From Nostoc sp. PCC 7107 (GTDB lineage Bacteria; Cyanobacteriota; Cyanobacteriia; Cyanobacteriales; Nostocaceae), in NCBI RefSeq assembly GCF_000316625.1, contig NC_019676.1, positions 2,450,501 to 2,514,500 of the forward strand: a stretch of DNA of 64,000 bases, read 5' to 3'. The notes below the pieces were generated by a model, which did not search any database, was not told where the DNA came from, and saw nothing but the letters and a program-made list of their open reading frames with translations. Positions 30,567 to 40,476 of the stretch are shown here, piece by piece (positions within the stretch are counted from its first letter, which is position 1; every line of letters begins with the position of its first letter). Both the position numbers and the translations under genes were made by a program.

Positions 30567-31198
30567 AATTGTTACCCCCTGTTGATTGCTTACTAGTTTG
30601 ATTAAAATTTTCTTTCAACTCATATTTATTTGTATTTAATTAATCCACTTAACTTTTTTCATCCTCCAAATGAGACATCCAAAAGTAATTAGCAATATGT
30701 CCGCAAAAAACAGCAAAAATTTGCTATAAATTTGGACAATTCACCCATCATTTAGATTAATTAGCCTCGATAAACTGAGCTTTCATTAAAATTATTTTGT
30801 TTCAACAGTTGAATTTCCTAATTCATCTACTGCTAATGATTACCATAAAAAATCAATTTATAATTTTTTTTAACAGTTCTATAAATTCTCACATCACCAA
30901 ACAAAGTTCGTCATCCTGATATTTGATGCACTACATTACATAAATTCGATTTGTTTTGTATCACATAACCTTGACAATTTATGCAACATAATATTCTACC
31001 AAAAGCTAATTTCTTAGGATTAATTTAATTTTGACAACAAAATCTACATATATTAACTGCCAGAACATCGATTTTTTAACCTCTAGCAAGAGAACTATAT
31101 CTAACGATAGAAAATAAACTAGCTCTCGATAGATTTTCTTTACCAATAGCAGGATGGCATAATACCGAAGTGCAAAGCAACACATAACATCAACTTTT
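30567..31198. other. 632-base A+T-rich intergenic region
   Basis: Divergent spacer between the TerB-like gene and the amylase gene. No gene was seen. TTGACA at 30971-30976 with TATTCT at 30992-30997 is a possible promoter for the amylase, about 200 bases before its ATG, though the 15-base spacing is short. Confidence 0.4.
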
Positions 31199-33127
31199 AT
31201 GGTGCAAACACCTCAATCCCAATTCTCACCAGACCAATATACAGTAGATTCAGCCACAGCCGAAGTAGAAGCGCTGATTCAAACGCCACCATCAGATACA
31301 GAGCTTAATCTAGAGTTTCTCTACACCAGAGATATTGAATTTCGCCAAGAAACAATTTACTTTATCGTTGTCGATCGCTTTCATGATGGCGATCCCGAAA
31401 ATAGTGAAGGCATTAACCCAGAATTGTATGATCCCAGCGGACAAGACTGGGGTAAATACTGGGGCGGTGATTTGCAAGGTGTGATCGATAAATTAGACTA
31501 TCTCAAAAATATGGGAGTCACCGCTGTTTGGTTAACTCCGTTATTTGAGCAAGTAGAAGAATTATTTGTGGGGAATGCAGCCATACATGGCTATTGGACA
31601 AAAGATTTTAAACGCATCAATCCCAGGTATATTACTAAAGACGAAAACCCTTCTTTAAATGAAACCCAAGAAGCCAAAAATACAACATTTGATCGCTTGA
31701 TTGCAGAGTTGCACAAACGCAACATGAAACTGGTGCTGGATATTGTTTGTAACCACAGCACCCCTGATACCAGCGGTAGTAAAGGTGAATTGTATGACGA
31801 CGGTGTAAAAATCGCTGACTTCCATAACGATGTTAATAACTGGTATCACCATTATGGTGAAGTACAGAACTGGGAAGATGATTGGCAAGTCCAAAACTGT
31901 GAATTAGCTGGTTTAGCCACCTTCAATGAAAACAACAGCGAATATCGGGAGTACATCAAATCAGCCATTAAACAATGGCTAGATAGAGGCGTAGATGCAC
32001 TGCGGGTAGACACTGTGAAACACATGCCGATCTGGTTTTGGCAAGAATTCACAGGGGATATGTATAATCACAGACCAGATGTATTTATTTTTGGCGAATG
32101 GATTTATAGTGGGCCGCAGGACGATCGCTCTCTGGAATTTGCCAATAATTCCGGAATGACTATTCTAGACTTTGGCTTGTGTGTAGCTATTCGCGCCGCC
32201 CTCGCCCAAGGTTCAGAAAACGGATTTCAGACAATTCAATACATTTTTGATGAAGACTACCGCTACAACGGCGCAACCGAGTTAATCACCTTCATCGATA
32301 ACCACGATATGCCGCGCTTTCAATCGCTGAACTCTGATCCAGCGATGTTGCGAGTGGCGATCGCCTTAATCATGACATCCCGTGGTATCCCCTGCATTTA
32401 TTACGGTACAGAGCAGTATCTGCATAACGACACCGATGGCGGTAACGACCCCTACAACCGCCCCATGATGGAAAAATGGGACAACGACACCGAAGTTTAT
32501 CGCTACCTTCGCTTACTATCAGGTTTACGACGACTGAACCCTGCTATTTCAATGGGTAGTCATTGGCAAAAATACATCACCCCCGATGTTTACTGCTACG
32601 TCCGCCGCTATCATGATTCCCTGTGCTTCGTCGCCCTCAACCGAGGTGGCGAAGTCACATTACCCGAAATCGAAACAGAACTACCCGACGGCGAACATAC
32701 TTGTGTCATTACACGCAATAAATACGAAGTCAAAGACGGCAAAATTTACGACCTACACCTAGAAGAACGGGGAGTAATTGTCATCAGCCACGTTGGTGAG
32801 AGAATTAAAGGACAAACCATTATTCGGGTGCAACTTAATGGCGTAGATACCCAACCGGGTGAAACCATAGTTGTTACAGGCGACTGCCCAGAATTAGGCA
32901 ATTGGGATATTAGTAAAGCTTATCCCCTAGAATATATCAACGCCAATACTTGGTTTGCCGAAATTCCCTTTGATGAAAGTGCAGGCAAATTAATTAGTTA
33001 TAAATATGCCCTCTGGCGCGAAGGGCGATCGCCCCTGCGGGAAAACACCACCCCCCGCCGTTGGGTAGTTGCCAAAGAAGGCACAGTTAAATGGCGCGAC
33101 ACTTGGACAACCGGACGCGAATCTTAG
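31199..33127 (+). CDS. GH13 alpha-amylase with C-terminal CBM20
   Basis: 642 residues. A GH13 barrel spans about residues 45-440 with the four classic regions: DIVCNH, DALRVDTVKH (nucleophile Asp271), FGEW (acid/base Glu300) and FIDNHD (Asp370). Domain C follows, then a C-terminal CBM20 starch-binding domain (RVQLNGVDTQPGETIVVTGDCPELGNWD, SYKYALW) at about 535-640. Architecture and the GYWTKDFKRINP block resemble cyclodextrin glucanotransferase-like and maltogenic enzymes. No signal peptide is seen, so it probably acts on cytoplasmic glycogen, in line with the branching enzyme gene 15 kb away. The exact product specificity is undetermined. Confidence 0.93.
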   Translation: MVQTPQSQFSPDQYTVDSATAEVEALIQTPPSDTELNLEFLYTRDIEFRQETIYFIVVDRFHDGDPENSEGINPELYDPSGQDWGKYWGGDLQGVIDKLDYLKNMGVTAVWLTPLFEQVEELFVGNAAIHGYWTKDFKRINPRYITKDENPSLNETQEAKNTTFDRLIAELHKRNMKLVLDIVCNHSTPDTSGSKGELYDDGVKIADFHNDVNNWYHHYGEVQNWEDDWQVQNCELAGLATFNENNSEYREYIKSAIKQWLDRGVDALRVDTVKHMPIWFWQEFTGDMYNHRPDVFIFGEWIYSGPQDDRSLEFANNSGMTILDFGLCVAIRAALAQGSENGFQTIQYIFDEDYRYNGATELITFIDNHDMPRFQSLNSDPAMLRVAIALIMTSRGIPCIYYGTEQYLHNDTDGGNDPYNRPMMEKWDNDTEVYRYLRLLSGLRRLNPAISMGSHWQKYITPDVYCYVRRYHDSLCFVALNRGGEVTLPEIETELPDGEHTCVITRNKYEVKDGKIYDLHLEERGVIVISHVGERIKGQTIIRVQLNGVDTQPGETIVVTGDCPELGNWDISKAYPLEYINANTWFAEIPFDESAGKLISYKYALWREGRSPLRENTTPRRWVVAKEGTVKWRDTWTTGRES

Positions 33128-33157
33128 AAGTCTGAAGTCTGAAGGCTCGGAGGGTAT

Positions 33158-33201
33158 AGGGAGATAATGTGTAATACATAAAAAATACACATTGTCTCCC
33201 T
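33158..33201 (+). terminator. Hairpin behind the amylase gene
   Basis: AGGGAGATAATGTGTA at 33158-33173 pairs with TACACATTGTCTCCCT at 33186-33201 (one G-T wobble), a 16-bp stem with a 12-base loop. It is followed by ACTAAAACTT rather than a T-run. Confidence 0.65.
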
Positions 33202-33447
33202 ACTAAAACTTATTCATCACCCTATAAGTGATTTGGGAGAAAAACGGGTGGCGTTATACATTAAATGTATAGCAAGAAGCATAAAGAGTCAGACCGAAAG
33301 CATGAATGACAGGAATAGTCATACTTTTTCTCCTGCCTCTCCGCAGTCGCTACAACGGGGGGAACCCCCGCAACGCGCTGCTCTCTGCCTCCTGCTTTTC
33401 ACACCTGACCAACTCAGGCTTGGTCGTTCACAGCGAAGGGTTTGGAA
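33202..33447. other. Repeat-rich spacer before the M50 protease
   Basis: Contains C-rich repeat-like DNA at about 33330-33430 (patches such as CAACGGGGGGAACCCCCGC and GGCTTGGTCGTTCACAGCG) typical of dispersed Nostoc repeats. Short frames here have no coding character. Confidence 0.5.
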
Positions 33448-34929
33448 ATGTTTGCTTCCTCAGAAACTCCTATAATTGGGACAATTTTATTAGTAGCTTT
33501 TGGCATATTAGGCTGGGGCTTTTATCGCGCTAGACCTTTTGGAAAACTGGGAATCTTAGCCTGGTTGCAATCAGTGGTGTTAATGTCTCCCTGGCTGCTA
33601 TTCTTTGGTTTGTTTGCTGCGGGAATTTACCTCAACATAGTCGGGATATTGTTGTTGGTGGTAGCTTCTGCGGGATTATATATCTACCTTGGTAGACAAT
33701 TACGGGCGGCTGGGCAAGATGCCATTCTCCAGCAACGAGCAACAGAAAGGCTTGCAGCTAATTCCACCTCGGAAGGTAATGCTGCACAAACACCAGTTAT
33801 TGCCGAACTAAAAGAAGTCTTATCAATTCCCGAAGCAGATTTGAGTGCCATTAGAAGCATTTTTGGCATTGATACATTTTTTGCGACAGAAACGATCGCC
33901 TATCAAGAAGGCGCTATCTTTAACGGTAATCTGCGCGGCGAACCCCAAGAAGTTCACAACCGCCTCAGTGATAAGTTACGCGAACGTCTGGGTGAACAAT
34001 ATCGCCTGTTTTTAGTCGAAAGCACAGACGGTAAACCTGTGGTGATTGTATTACCTAGCCGTAACGATCCCCGTCCCACTACAACAGGGCAAAAAGCCTT
34101 TGCCGGAATTTTGCTCATCGCCACTCTGGCTACATGTTTAGAAACTGCCGGGTTACTCCTGAACTTCGATTTATTTGCTACCCCAGCACGCTTTACCCAA
34201 GCCCTACCCATCGGCCTCGGCATATTTGTAATTTTGATTGCCCACGAAATCGGTCATTGGGTAATTGCGCGGCGTTACCAAGTCCGTCTTAGCTGGCCTT
34301 TCTTTTTACCTGCTGTACAGATTGGCTCCTTTGGTTCCATTACCCGCTTTGAATCTCTTTTACCCAACCGTACTGCATTATTCGATATTACTTTGGCAGG
34401 GCCAGCCGCTGGCGGTATTCTCTCTTTAATCATGTTGATTGTGGGGTTATTACTTTCCCACCCAGGCAGTTTATTTCAATTACCTAATCAGTTCTTCCAA
34501 GGCTCAATTTTAGTCGGCAGCTTGGCGCGAGTAGTCCTCGGTTCAGCTTTACAATCACCCTTAGTCAACGTCCATCCTTTAGTCATCATTGGTTGGCTGG
34601 GCTTGGTAATCACCGCCTTAAACCTGATGCCAGCCGGTTCTCTAGATGGTGGACGCATCGTCCAAGCCATTTATGGGCGCAAAACCGCCAGAAGAGCCAC
34701 ATTTGCCACCTTAATTTTGTTGGCATTAGTTTCGCTTGGTAATACCTTGGCGATGTACTGGGCAATTGTCATTGTGTTTTTACAACGAGACTTAGAACGC
34801 CCCAGCCTCAACGAAATCAGCGAACCCGATGATGCCAGAGCCGCGTTAGGTCTTTTGGCACTATTTTTAATGATTGCCACGCTTTTACCCTTAACTCCAG
34901 GTTTAGCTGGGCGTTTGGGCATTGGGTGA
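33448..34929 (+). CDS. Site-2-type M50 metalloprotease (EGY-like)
   Basis: 493 residues from ATG 33448; a TTG two codons earlier is less plausible. Two N-terminal hydrophobic helices (GTILLVAFGILGWGF, SPWLLFFGLFAAGIYL) are followed by a soluble part (about 90-200) and then the multi-helix protease core with HEIGHWVIARR, the zinc HExxH, and the second site NLMPAGSLDGGRIVQAI (NxxPxxxxDGG). The soluble insert before the core (FGIDTFFATETIAYQEGAIFNGNLRG) is typical of the EGY1-3 plastid/cyanobacterial proteases. It cuts membrane proteins within the bilayer; the substrate is unknown. A hairpin lies behind it. Confidence 0.93.
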   Translation: MFASSETPIIGTILLVAFGILGWGFYRARPFGKLGILAWLQSVVLMSPWLLFFGLFAAGIYLNIVGILLLVVASAGLYIYLGRQLRAAGQDAILQQRATERLAANSTSEGNAAQTPVIAELKEVLSIPEADLSAIRSIFGIDTFFATETIAYQEGAIFNGNLRGEPQEVHNRLSDKLRERLGEQYRLFLVESTDGKPVVIVLPSRNDPRPTTTGQKAFAGILLIATLATCLETAGLLLNFDLFATPARFTQALPIGLGIFVILIAHEIGHWVIARRYQVRLSWPFFLPAVQIGSFGSITRFESLLPNRTALFDITLAGPAAGGILSLIMLIVGLLLSHPGSLFQLPNQFFQGSILVGSLARVVLGSALQSPLVNVHPLVIIGWLGLVITALNLMPAGSLDGGRIVQAIYGRKTARRATFATLILLALVSLGNTLAMYWAIVIVFLQRDLERPSLNEISEPDDARAALGLLALFLMIATLLPLTPGLAGRLGIG

Positions 34930-34961
34930 TTAACTCTGAAGAATCCTAAACTTTAAATCGT

Positions 34962-34996
34962 AGTGGTATGGGCCAATTGATTTGGGTCATACCATT
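34962..34996 (+). terminator. Hairpin behind the M50 gene
   Basis: AGTGGTATG at 34962-34970 pairs with CATACCATT at 34988-34996 with one G-T wobble and a 17-base loop. A plausible transcript end. Confidence 0.5.
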
Positions 34997-35079
34997 ACTG
35001 CCAAAAAAACCCTGTTTAACTTCGCGCTTACCTCTTCATCTCACCGTGCTTAAATAAACTGTATTGGAATTTGGACAAC

Positions 35080-35523
35080 ATGACACTTAGCAAAAGTGAG
35101 AAAATGGGCAAAGTAACTACCACAATTACTATTACCAACCAAATTGACCAGACACTTGCAGAAAGAGGATTTATTCCTCCAGAACAAATACGCTCAATTA
35201 CTTTATATGATGTTTTGGTAGACACAGGTGCAACAAGACTTTGCTTACCTAAAAATATTATTCTTGAATTAGGATTACCTCTTCAAGGGGAAGTAGACGT
35301 AAAAATAGCTACAGGAATACACAAAGCTCGGATTTTTAAAATGTTAAATCTTTCTGTTGCAGGGCGAGAAGGAATATTTAATTGTATTGAATTACCAGAA
35401 GGTTCAGATCCTTTATTAGGATTGATACCTTTAGAAGATTTAGGTTTAGAACCCGATTTAATCAATCAAAAATTGAGACTTTTACCATTTGAAGGAAAAG
35501 ATACTTATTTAATGGTTTTATAA
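35080..35523 (+). CDS. Retropepsin-like aspartic protease family protein
   Basis: 147 residues from ATG 35080 (TTG 35071 and ATG 35104 are alternatives). The core LYDVLVDTGATRLCLPKNIILELGLPLQ contains the DTGA catalytic triad of clan AA, and DPLLGLIPLEDLGLEPDLINQKLRLLP is the flap-to-C-terminal part typical of bacterial single-lobe retropepsin-like proteins, which act as dimers. The N-terminal TTTITITNQIDQ strand fits the fold. These small proteins are frequent in cyanobacteria without a known substrate. No signal peptide. Confidence 0.8.
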   Translation: MTLSKSEKMGKVTTTITITNQIDQTLAERGFIPPEQIRSITLYDVLVDTGATRLCLPKNIILELGLPLQGEVDVKIATGIHKARIFKMLNLSVAGREGIFNCIELPEGSDPLLGLIPLEDLGLEPDLINQKLRLLPFEGKDTYLMVL

Positions 35524-35554
35524 TTAGAACTTATTCTGATCTCATATATAGTAT

Positions 35555-35744
35555 GTATGAATAAATTTTAATTGGTATTTCTTTCTTAAACAAGAGAATT
35601 GGCAAGCACTAGATAATTACAAAAATGGGGAAATCATATTGGACAGTTATAGATTTTCCAGATGAAGTAATTCAATCAGAATGGTTAGGTTTTCCAAAAG
35701 AATTTATCGGTCTTTTTGGAAAATACTCACTACAAAAGGAATAG
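35555..35744 (+). other. Short open frames, possible gene remnant
   Basis: Two overlapping frames with protein-like content: one reads WYFFLKQENWQALDNY and stops near 35666; the other, from ATG 35625, encodes 39 residues (MGKSYWTVIDFPDEVIQSEW...) and stops at 35744. One may be a real small protein, or the two may be halves of a frameshifted gene. No family is recognised. Confidence 0.25.
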
Positions 35745-35754
35745 GCGGGATAGC

Positions 35755-35949
35755 TTAATAATCACTATCAGCAACACAAATACCTTTACATTTAATCCCA
35801 TTTGTAGCAGTACGCAAACAATGAGGACAGAGAATTTTTTCTACTTCCATTTCTTGATTTATTTCTATACTATTACTTGCCTGTAATTTGTCTTTCTCTG
35901 TCTGGGGTGTTACAGTCATAAAACTTGCAGAATCGTTTGGCACTTTCAC
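35755..35949 (-). CDS. Small protein with zinc-ribbon-like C-terminus
   Basis: 64 residues, or 54 if the ATG at codon 11 (MTVTPQTEKDKL) is used. The second half reads EKILCPHCLRTATNGIKCKGICVAD: CPHC plus a CKGIC, spaced like a zinc knuckle, conserved-looking and unlike random sequence. The first half is polar and probably disordered. Many cyanobacteria carry such tiny Cys-rich proteins of unknown role. It stands alone. Confidence 0.6.
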   Translation of the reverse strand: MKVPNDSASFMTVTPQTEKDKLQASNSIEINQEMEVEKILCPHCLRTATNGIKCKGICVADSDY

Positions 35950-36154
35950 TTAAATGCTAACAATATTTTAATTGATTGTAGCTCCAAAAGGTTGCACTGA
36001 CTCAAACACAGAGATTTCACTCCCAACTCAATTTTGTACACATACCCATCCGCGGATGGAGGCGAGAAATTTCTAGTGGATTAATAATGGCTGTGCTAAT
36101 GAGGAAGGCGATCGCATCTCAAGCATGATTTCGAGTCAACTGTAGCAGTCATAA

Positions 36155-37195
36155 TTACACACCAGAGTAAGGCGCTAGAGCAAAAGTCTGCGTAGTATCA
36201 ACAACAAGAAAGCGATCGCATAAATGAAACAGTTCTGCCTGAGTCTGAGTTTGTCGCATCAGCCGCAAGAAAACACCTTCAGAGTCAACACTCAAGGCAA
36301 TATAGTTGAGGAACATTTTGAGGTAGCTTACACGCGCACGCTCTGGGATATTTGGTGCTGCTGGAGTTTGCCACAAACGATCAATGTATTTGCGTACCTC
36401 GACCAAAGGAACGGGTGCGATCGGTTCCAAACGCAAGACTTGCCGGATTTGATCAAAAATCCAAGGATTGCCAATTGCCCAGCGTCCCACCATCACACCA
36501 GCTGCACCTGTTTGAGCCAGCACCGATAATGCTTGTGCCGCTGAGTAGATATTTCCGTTAGCCAACACTGGACAATTGACTCGTCTGACGGCTTCGGCAA
36601 TCAAATCATAATTCACTCGCCCGTGGTATCGATCTAGAACTGTGCGACCATGTAAACTCAGCAAATCAATGTTGTGGTGATTGATCAAATCTAGAATTTG
36701 GTAAAAGGTATCGGTATTTTCAAAGCCTAAACGCATCTTGACCGTGAAAGGTCGATCATTAACTGCTTGCCGCAATTCTCCCAGAATTCTATTAACTTTT
36801 TCGGGTGAAAGCAGCAATCCACCCCCAGCTTTCTTGCGGTAAATTCTCGGTGCGGGACAGCCCATATTCAAGTCAACTCCCGCAATATTATAACCGCAGA
36901 GTTCTTGTGCTGTTCTGACTAAATGGGGAATGCTTTCACCCATCATTTGAGCAAAAACAGGGCGACTAGTATCGTTTTCGGTGATTGATGCCAGAATGCT
37001 AGGGTTGAGTCGTGAGGTTTCATTGACGCGGAAATATTCGGTAAAAAAGTAGTCAGGACTGCCGTACTGATTGATAACCTTCATAAACCAGAGATTTGTG
37101 ACATCCTGCATAGGTGCAAGAGCAGTCAGGGGTAAATCTAGATGAAGCGATTGAGGAAGCGATACCTGGGACATAAAATGGAGAGCATTCGACAC
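36155..37195 (-). CDS. dus: tRNA-dihydrouridine synthase
   Basis: 346 residues. A flavin TIM-barrel enzyme that reduces uridine in tRNA D-loops using NADPH. Motifs: LTALAPMQDVTNLWFM (FMN site), GVDLNMGCPAPRIYRKKAGGGLL with the catalytic Cys, FTVKMRLGFENTD, LSLHGRTVLDRYHG, CPVLANGNIYSAA and GVMVGRWAIGNPWIFDQI. The helical C-terminal domain is present. Which uridines it modifies cannot be told. The start is the first ATG at 37195. Divergent from aroC, with a large palindrome between. Confidence 0.93.
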   Translation of the reverse strand: MSNALHFMSQVSLPQSLHLDLPLTALAPMQDVTNLWFMKVINQYGSPDYFFTEYFRVNETSRLNPSILASITENDTSRPVFAQMMGESIPHLVRTAQELCGYNIAGVDLNMGCPAPRIYRKKAGGGLLLSPEKVNRILGELRQAVNDRPFTVKMRLGFENTDTFYQILDLINHHNIDLLSLHGRTVLDRYHGRVNYDLIAEAVRRVNCPVLANGNIYSAAQALSVLAQTGAAGVMVGRWAIGNPWIFDQIRQVLRLEPIAPVPLVEVRKYIDRLWQTPAAPNIPERARVSYLKMFLNYIALSVDSEGVFLRLMRQTQTQAELFHLCDRFLVVDTTQTFALAPYSGV

Positions 37196-37242
37196 AGCAT
37201 CACTCTATCAAACAAAATGAATCTATTAGGGAAGCTTATTGT

Positions 37243-37294
37243 AAGTAGCCGTCATGAACTGCGTTCTGCTGTACGCAGTTCATGACGGCTACTT
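37243..37294. repeat. Perfect 21-bp inverted repeat between dus and aroC
   Basis: Arms 37243-37263 and 37274-37294 are exact reverse complements around a 10-base loop; the left arm begins AAGTAGCCGTCATGAACTG. It lies 48 bases ahead of the dus start and 85 bases ahead of the aroC start, so it falls in both 5' regions and is not at a 3' end. Confidence 0.9.
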
Positions 37295-37379
37295 AGGTGG
37301 TAAAGCAGAATTCGTGAAACTTAACATTTGCCAGAACTCTCGGTAAAATACATAAGCCTTATCCTTTTTCCTCACAATC

Positions 37380-38468
37380 ATGGGCAATACTTTTGGGCAT
37401 CTATTTCGCATCACTACTTTTGGTGAATCCCACGGCGGCGGGGTGGGAGTTGTCATTGATGGTTGTCCGCCGCAACTGGAAATCACCGCGGAAGAAATTC
37501 AGTTTGAGTTAGACAGAAGGCGACCAGGACAAAGTAAGATTACCACGCCGAGGAAAGAAGCAGACACCTGTGAGATTTTGTCTGGGGTGTTTGAGGGAAA
37601 AACTCTGGGGACACCGATTGCGATTTTGGTGCGAAATAAAGATACCCGTCCGCAAGATTATGACGAAATGGCAGTGAAATATCGCCCTTCCCATGCGGAT
37701 GCGACCTATGATGCTAAATACGGAATTCGGAATTGGCAAGGGGGCGGTAGGTCTTCAGCGCGGGAGACAATTGGTAGAGTAGCCGCAGGTGCGATCGCTA
37801 AAAAAATTCTCCGACAAGTTGCTAATGTAGAAGTGATTGGTTATGTCAAACGTATTAAAGATTTAGAAGGCATAGTTGACTTTAATACTGTCACCTTAGA
37901 AGAAGTAGAAAGTAACATTGTCCGCTGCCCTGATGATGAATGCGCCAATCGGATGATTGAATTAATCGAGCAAACTGGCAGACAAGGTGATTCTATCGGT
38001 GGTGTGGTGGAATGTGTCGCCCGAAATGTGCCGAAAGGTTTGGGTGAACCAGTATTTGATAAGTTAGAAGCTGATATTGCTAAAGCGGTGATGTCGCTTC
38101 CTGCTAGTAAAGGTTTTGAAATTGGTTCAGGTTTTGCAGGGACACTGTTAACAGGAATTGAACATAACGACGAATTTTATATTGATGAAAATGGGGAAAT
38201 TCGCACTGTAACTAACCGTTCTGGTGGCATTCAAGGCGGTATTTCTAACGGCGAAAATATCATTTTACGAGTGGCTTTTAAACCAACAGCCACTATTAGA
38301 AAAGAACAAAAAACCGTCACGCGTGAGGGTGAAGAAACACTATTAGCAGCGAAAGGTAGACATGATCCCTGTGTGTTACCCCGTGCAGTTCCAATGGTAG
38401 AAGCTATGGTGGCGCTGGTTTTATGTGACCATTTATTGCGGCATCACGGACAGTGTAAGGTGTTGTAA
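37380..38468 (+). CDS. aroC: Chorismate synthase
   Basis: 362 residues. Last common step of the shikimate pathway: EPSP to chorismate, needing reduced FMN. Motifs: [85 protein letters not shown] and [17 protein letters not shown]. Standard length. A terminator follows. It is single-gene and not linked to other aro genes here. Confidence 0.97.
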   Translation: MGNTFGHLFRITTFGESHGGGVGVVIDGCPPQLEITAEEIQFELDRRRPGQSKITTPRKEADTCEILSGVFEGKTLGTPIAILVRNKDTRPQDYDEMAVKYRPSHADATYDAKYGIRNWQGGGRSSARETIGRVAAGAIAKKILRQVANVEVIGYVKRIKDLEGIVDFNTVTLEEVESNIVRCPDDECANRMIELIEQTGRQGDSIGGVVECVARNVPKGLGEPVFDKLEADIAKAVMSLPASKGFEIGSGFAGTLLTGIEHNDEFYIDENGEIRTVTNRSGGIQGGISNGENIILRVAFKPTATIRKEQKTVTREGEETLLAAKGRHDPCVLPRAVPMVEAMVALVLCDHLLRHHGQCKVL

Positions 38469-38507
38469 TTAATACGCTTTTGATTTGCAAAAATATTTAT
38501 TCTTCCT

Positions 38508-38535
38508 GGGGCAGTATTTTACTCGCCCTTTTTTT
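38508..38535 (+). terminator. aroC intrinsic terminator
   Basis: GGGCAGT and ACTCGCCC form a short G+C stem at about 38509-38528, followed directly by seven Ts. About 40 bases after the aroC stop. Confidence 0.75.
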
Positions 38536-38596
38536 ACGACGTTGTTATAGTAGCGAATAACACATCTGTGTAAGTGCGATCGCATCTACTATCAAT

Positions 38597-40399
38597 ATGG
38601 ATACAGAATCAGAAATTCGGCTTAAACACTTCACTGCACTCAAGTCTAAATATCAAGCAACTAATTATCAAGATACCTCACCAGCTAGTCTGCTGTATCT
38701 CATACTACGAAAAGCTAATTTAGGTATTGAGTTAACTGACCTAGAATTTGATTGGTTAAAAAAACAAGCACTTTTTCAAACTGTTGAAACTATTTACCAA
38801 CAGCAACAATCTAATTTAGACGAACTGAAAAAATTAGAAAATGAGTTTTCCTATCTTAAATCTCAGTATCAAGTACCTAACAATTCGAGAGCTTTTCAAA
38901 ATATTTGTACTACTCTTTACCCGATTCTTTGGAAGCTTCACTCAGAAAAAGCACTCACTGATTCCGAGCTTGAATGGCTAAAAAATAATCAGCTTGGTGC
39001 GACAATTTCTCTTGCTCATAAGATGAAATTAGAAAAACATTTTTTGACCTTGAAGGAAAAGTACCAAGCTACTAAATATCAAGGTTTATCACCTGATAGT
39101 CCACTGTATAAAATTCTCAATAAGCTGGAGAATAAGCAAACAATCAACAATCTTGAGTTGGAATGGTTGCAAAAAAGGGAACTATTTGAAGCTGTCAAAA
39201 TTTTTGAGCAACAAGAAGCAGAAAAGCAAACAAAATTTGTCCAATTAAAGATAAATTATCGCGCAGATAAATATATAGATGTATCACTATCTAGTCCACT
39301 GTACTCTATTCTACAAAAGCTAGACAGTGATGAACAATTAAGTGATTCAGAATTAAAGTGGTTAGAAAAAAAAGGGCTAACTGAAACGATTACTATTGCT
39401 CAAGAGTTAGAAAAAATACGAGAATTTACAAATTTAAAACTCAAGTATAAAGCACATCAATATGAAGACTCATCACCCAAGAGTCATTTGTATAAAATTC
39501 TTAAAAGTCTGGAGGGAGAACATAAGTTAGGTGAGCAAGATATTAACTTTCTCAAAAAACGCAAGCTCATTGAGACTATACAAATTGCTAATGAACAATA
39601 TATATCTATTCTAAAATCTAAGATACATTTAGAAGAGTTACCGAATGATTTAGATATTGAATGGCTGAAAAATAATGGACGCGAAGATATCATTGTTTTA
39701 GCTCAACAGAAGCACTACGCTATTCTCAAGAGAAAATATGGATTGATAGAACCTAATCTACCAATGCAGCCTTTTTACGAAATCATGCTAAAACTAGAGA
39801 AAAAAGAACGTCTTGATATTGTATTAGTCACTCAGTTAATAGAACAAAATATGTTGTCCCGTGAGGGCAAGATTGCAACTGCACACTATAGATTAGAAGC
39901 GGAGTTTTACGAGCAAGAAATTATGCGTACTGGGAATAACTGGAATATACCTAACGCTAGTAGTTATTGGCGTAAAGCCAATGAACCAGAACAGGCATTA
40001 AGAGTCACTGACTTAGACTTGAATAAAGTCAAAGAAAATAAGTTAAAATCTGCAATTCTAGTTACTAGAGGCGGAGCATTCAGAGATATGAACAACTTAG
40101 ATAAGGCTGAAAAATGTGCCAAAAAAGCTATAGATTTTCATTCAGACAGTTATCAGCCTTATACCTTACTAGGTGCAATTTATTTCAGTTGTGGTGACAG
40201 GGATAAAAGTAATTATTACTTTGAAGAAGCAATCAAACGCGGGGCTAAACCTGAAGATATAGATGATGAAATCAAACGAGTATTCCGTAATACAAAAAAT
40301 GAAGAACAACGCCACGAAGCAGCAACATATTTACTTAAGAAAGACCTACGAAGGTATGCTTGGGCTAAAAGTTATCTGAAAAACACCCAAAAATCATGA
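38597..40399 (+). CDS. 600-residue protein with a roughly 60-70-residue helical repeat plus TPR-like tail
   Basis: Not recognised. Residues 12-430 contain about seven degenerate repeats, starting near 12, 84, 149, 214, 276, 336 and 373. Each has a first helix of the type FxxLKxKYQAxxYxDxSPxSxLYxILxKLE followed by LxDxELEWLKKxxLxETIxIAxE. The sixth lacks its first half. From about 430 a different helical part begins, with a TPR-like tandem at about 483-550 (SAILVTRGGAFRDMNNLDKAEKCAKKAI, then YTLLGAIYFSCGDRDKSNYYFEEAI). No signal peptide or membrane segment; strongly charged and soluble. A standalone alpha-solenoid scaffold is the best structural guess; function unknown. SemiSWEET follows 77 bases later. 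Confidence 0.7.
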   Translation: MDTESEIRLKHFTALKSKYQATNYQDTSPASLLYLILRKANLGIELTDLEFDWLKKQALFQTVETIYQQQQSNLDELKKLENEFSYLKSQYQVPNNSRAFQNICTTLYPILWKLHSEKALTDSELEWLKNNQLGATISLAHKMKLEKHFLTLKEKYQATKYQGLSPDSPLYKILNKLENKQTINNLELEWLQKRELFEAVKIFEQQEAEKQTKFVQLKINYRADKYIDVSLSSPLYSILQKLDSDEQLSDSELKWLEKKGLTETITIAQELEKIREFTNLKLKYKAHQYEDSSPKSHLYKILKSLEGEHKLGEQDINFLKKRKLIETIQIANEQYISILKSKIHLEELPNDLDIEWLKNNGREDIIVLAQQKHYAILKRKYGLIEPNLPMQPFYEIMLKLEKKERLDIVLVTQLIEQNMLSREGKIATAHYRLEAEFYEQEIMRTGNNWNIPNASSYWRKANEPEQALRVTDLDLNKVKENKLKSAILVTRGGAFRDMNNLDKAEKCAKKAIDFHSDSYQPYTLLGAIYFSCGDRDKSNYYFEEAIKRGAKPEDIDDEIKRVFRNTKNEEQRHEAATYLLKKDLRRYAWAKSYLKNTQKS

Positions 40400-40476
40400 A
40401 TAACTGAGATTTTGCAATATTAATCTATGTTAATATATGTTCGTCGCATATCATTGACTGCTATTAGTCAAATCTA

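Noticed and set aside
33233-33533. Overlapping plus-strand frames before the M50 gene
   Set aside because: They cover C-rich dispersed repeat DNA and run into the protease start; no protein character.
36046-36059. 14-bp palindrome CCATCCGCGGATGG
   Set aside because: Perfect but short and isolated; no gene, repeat copy or regulator context supports a role.
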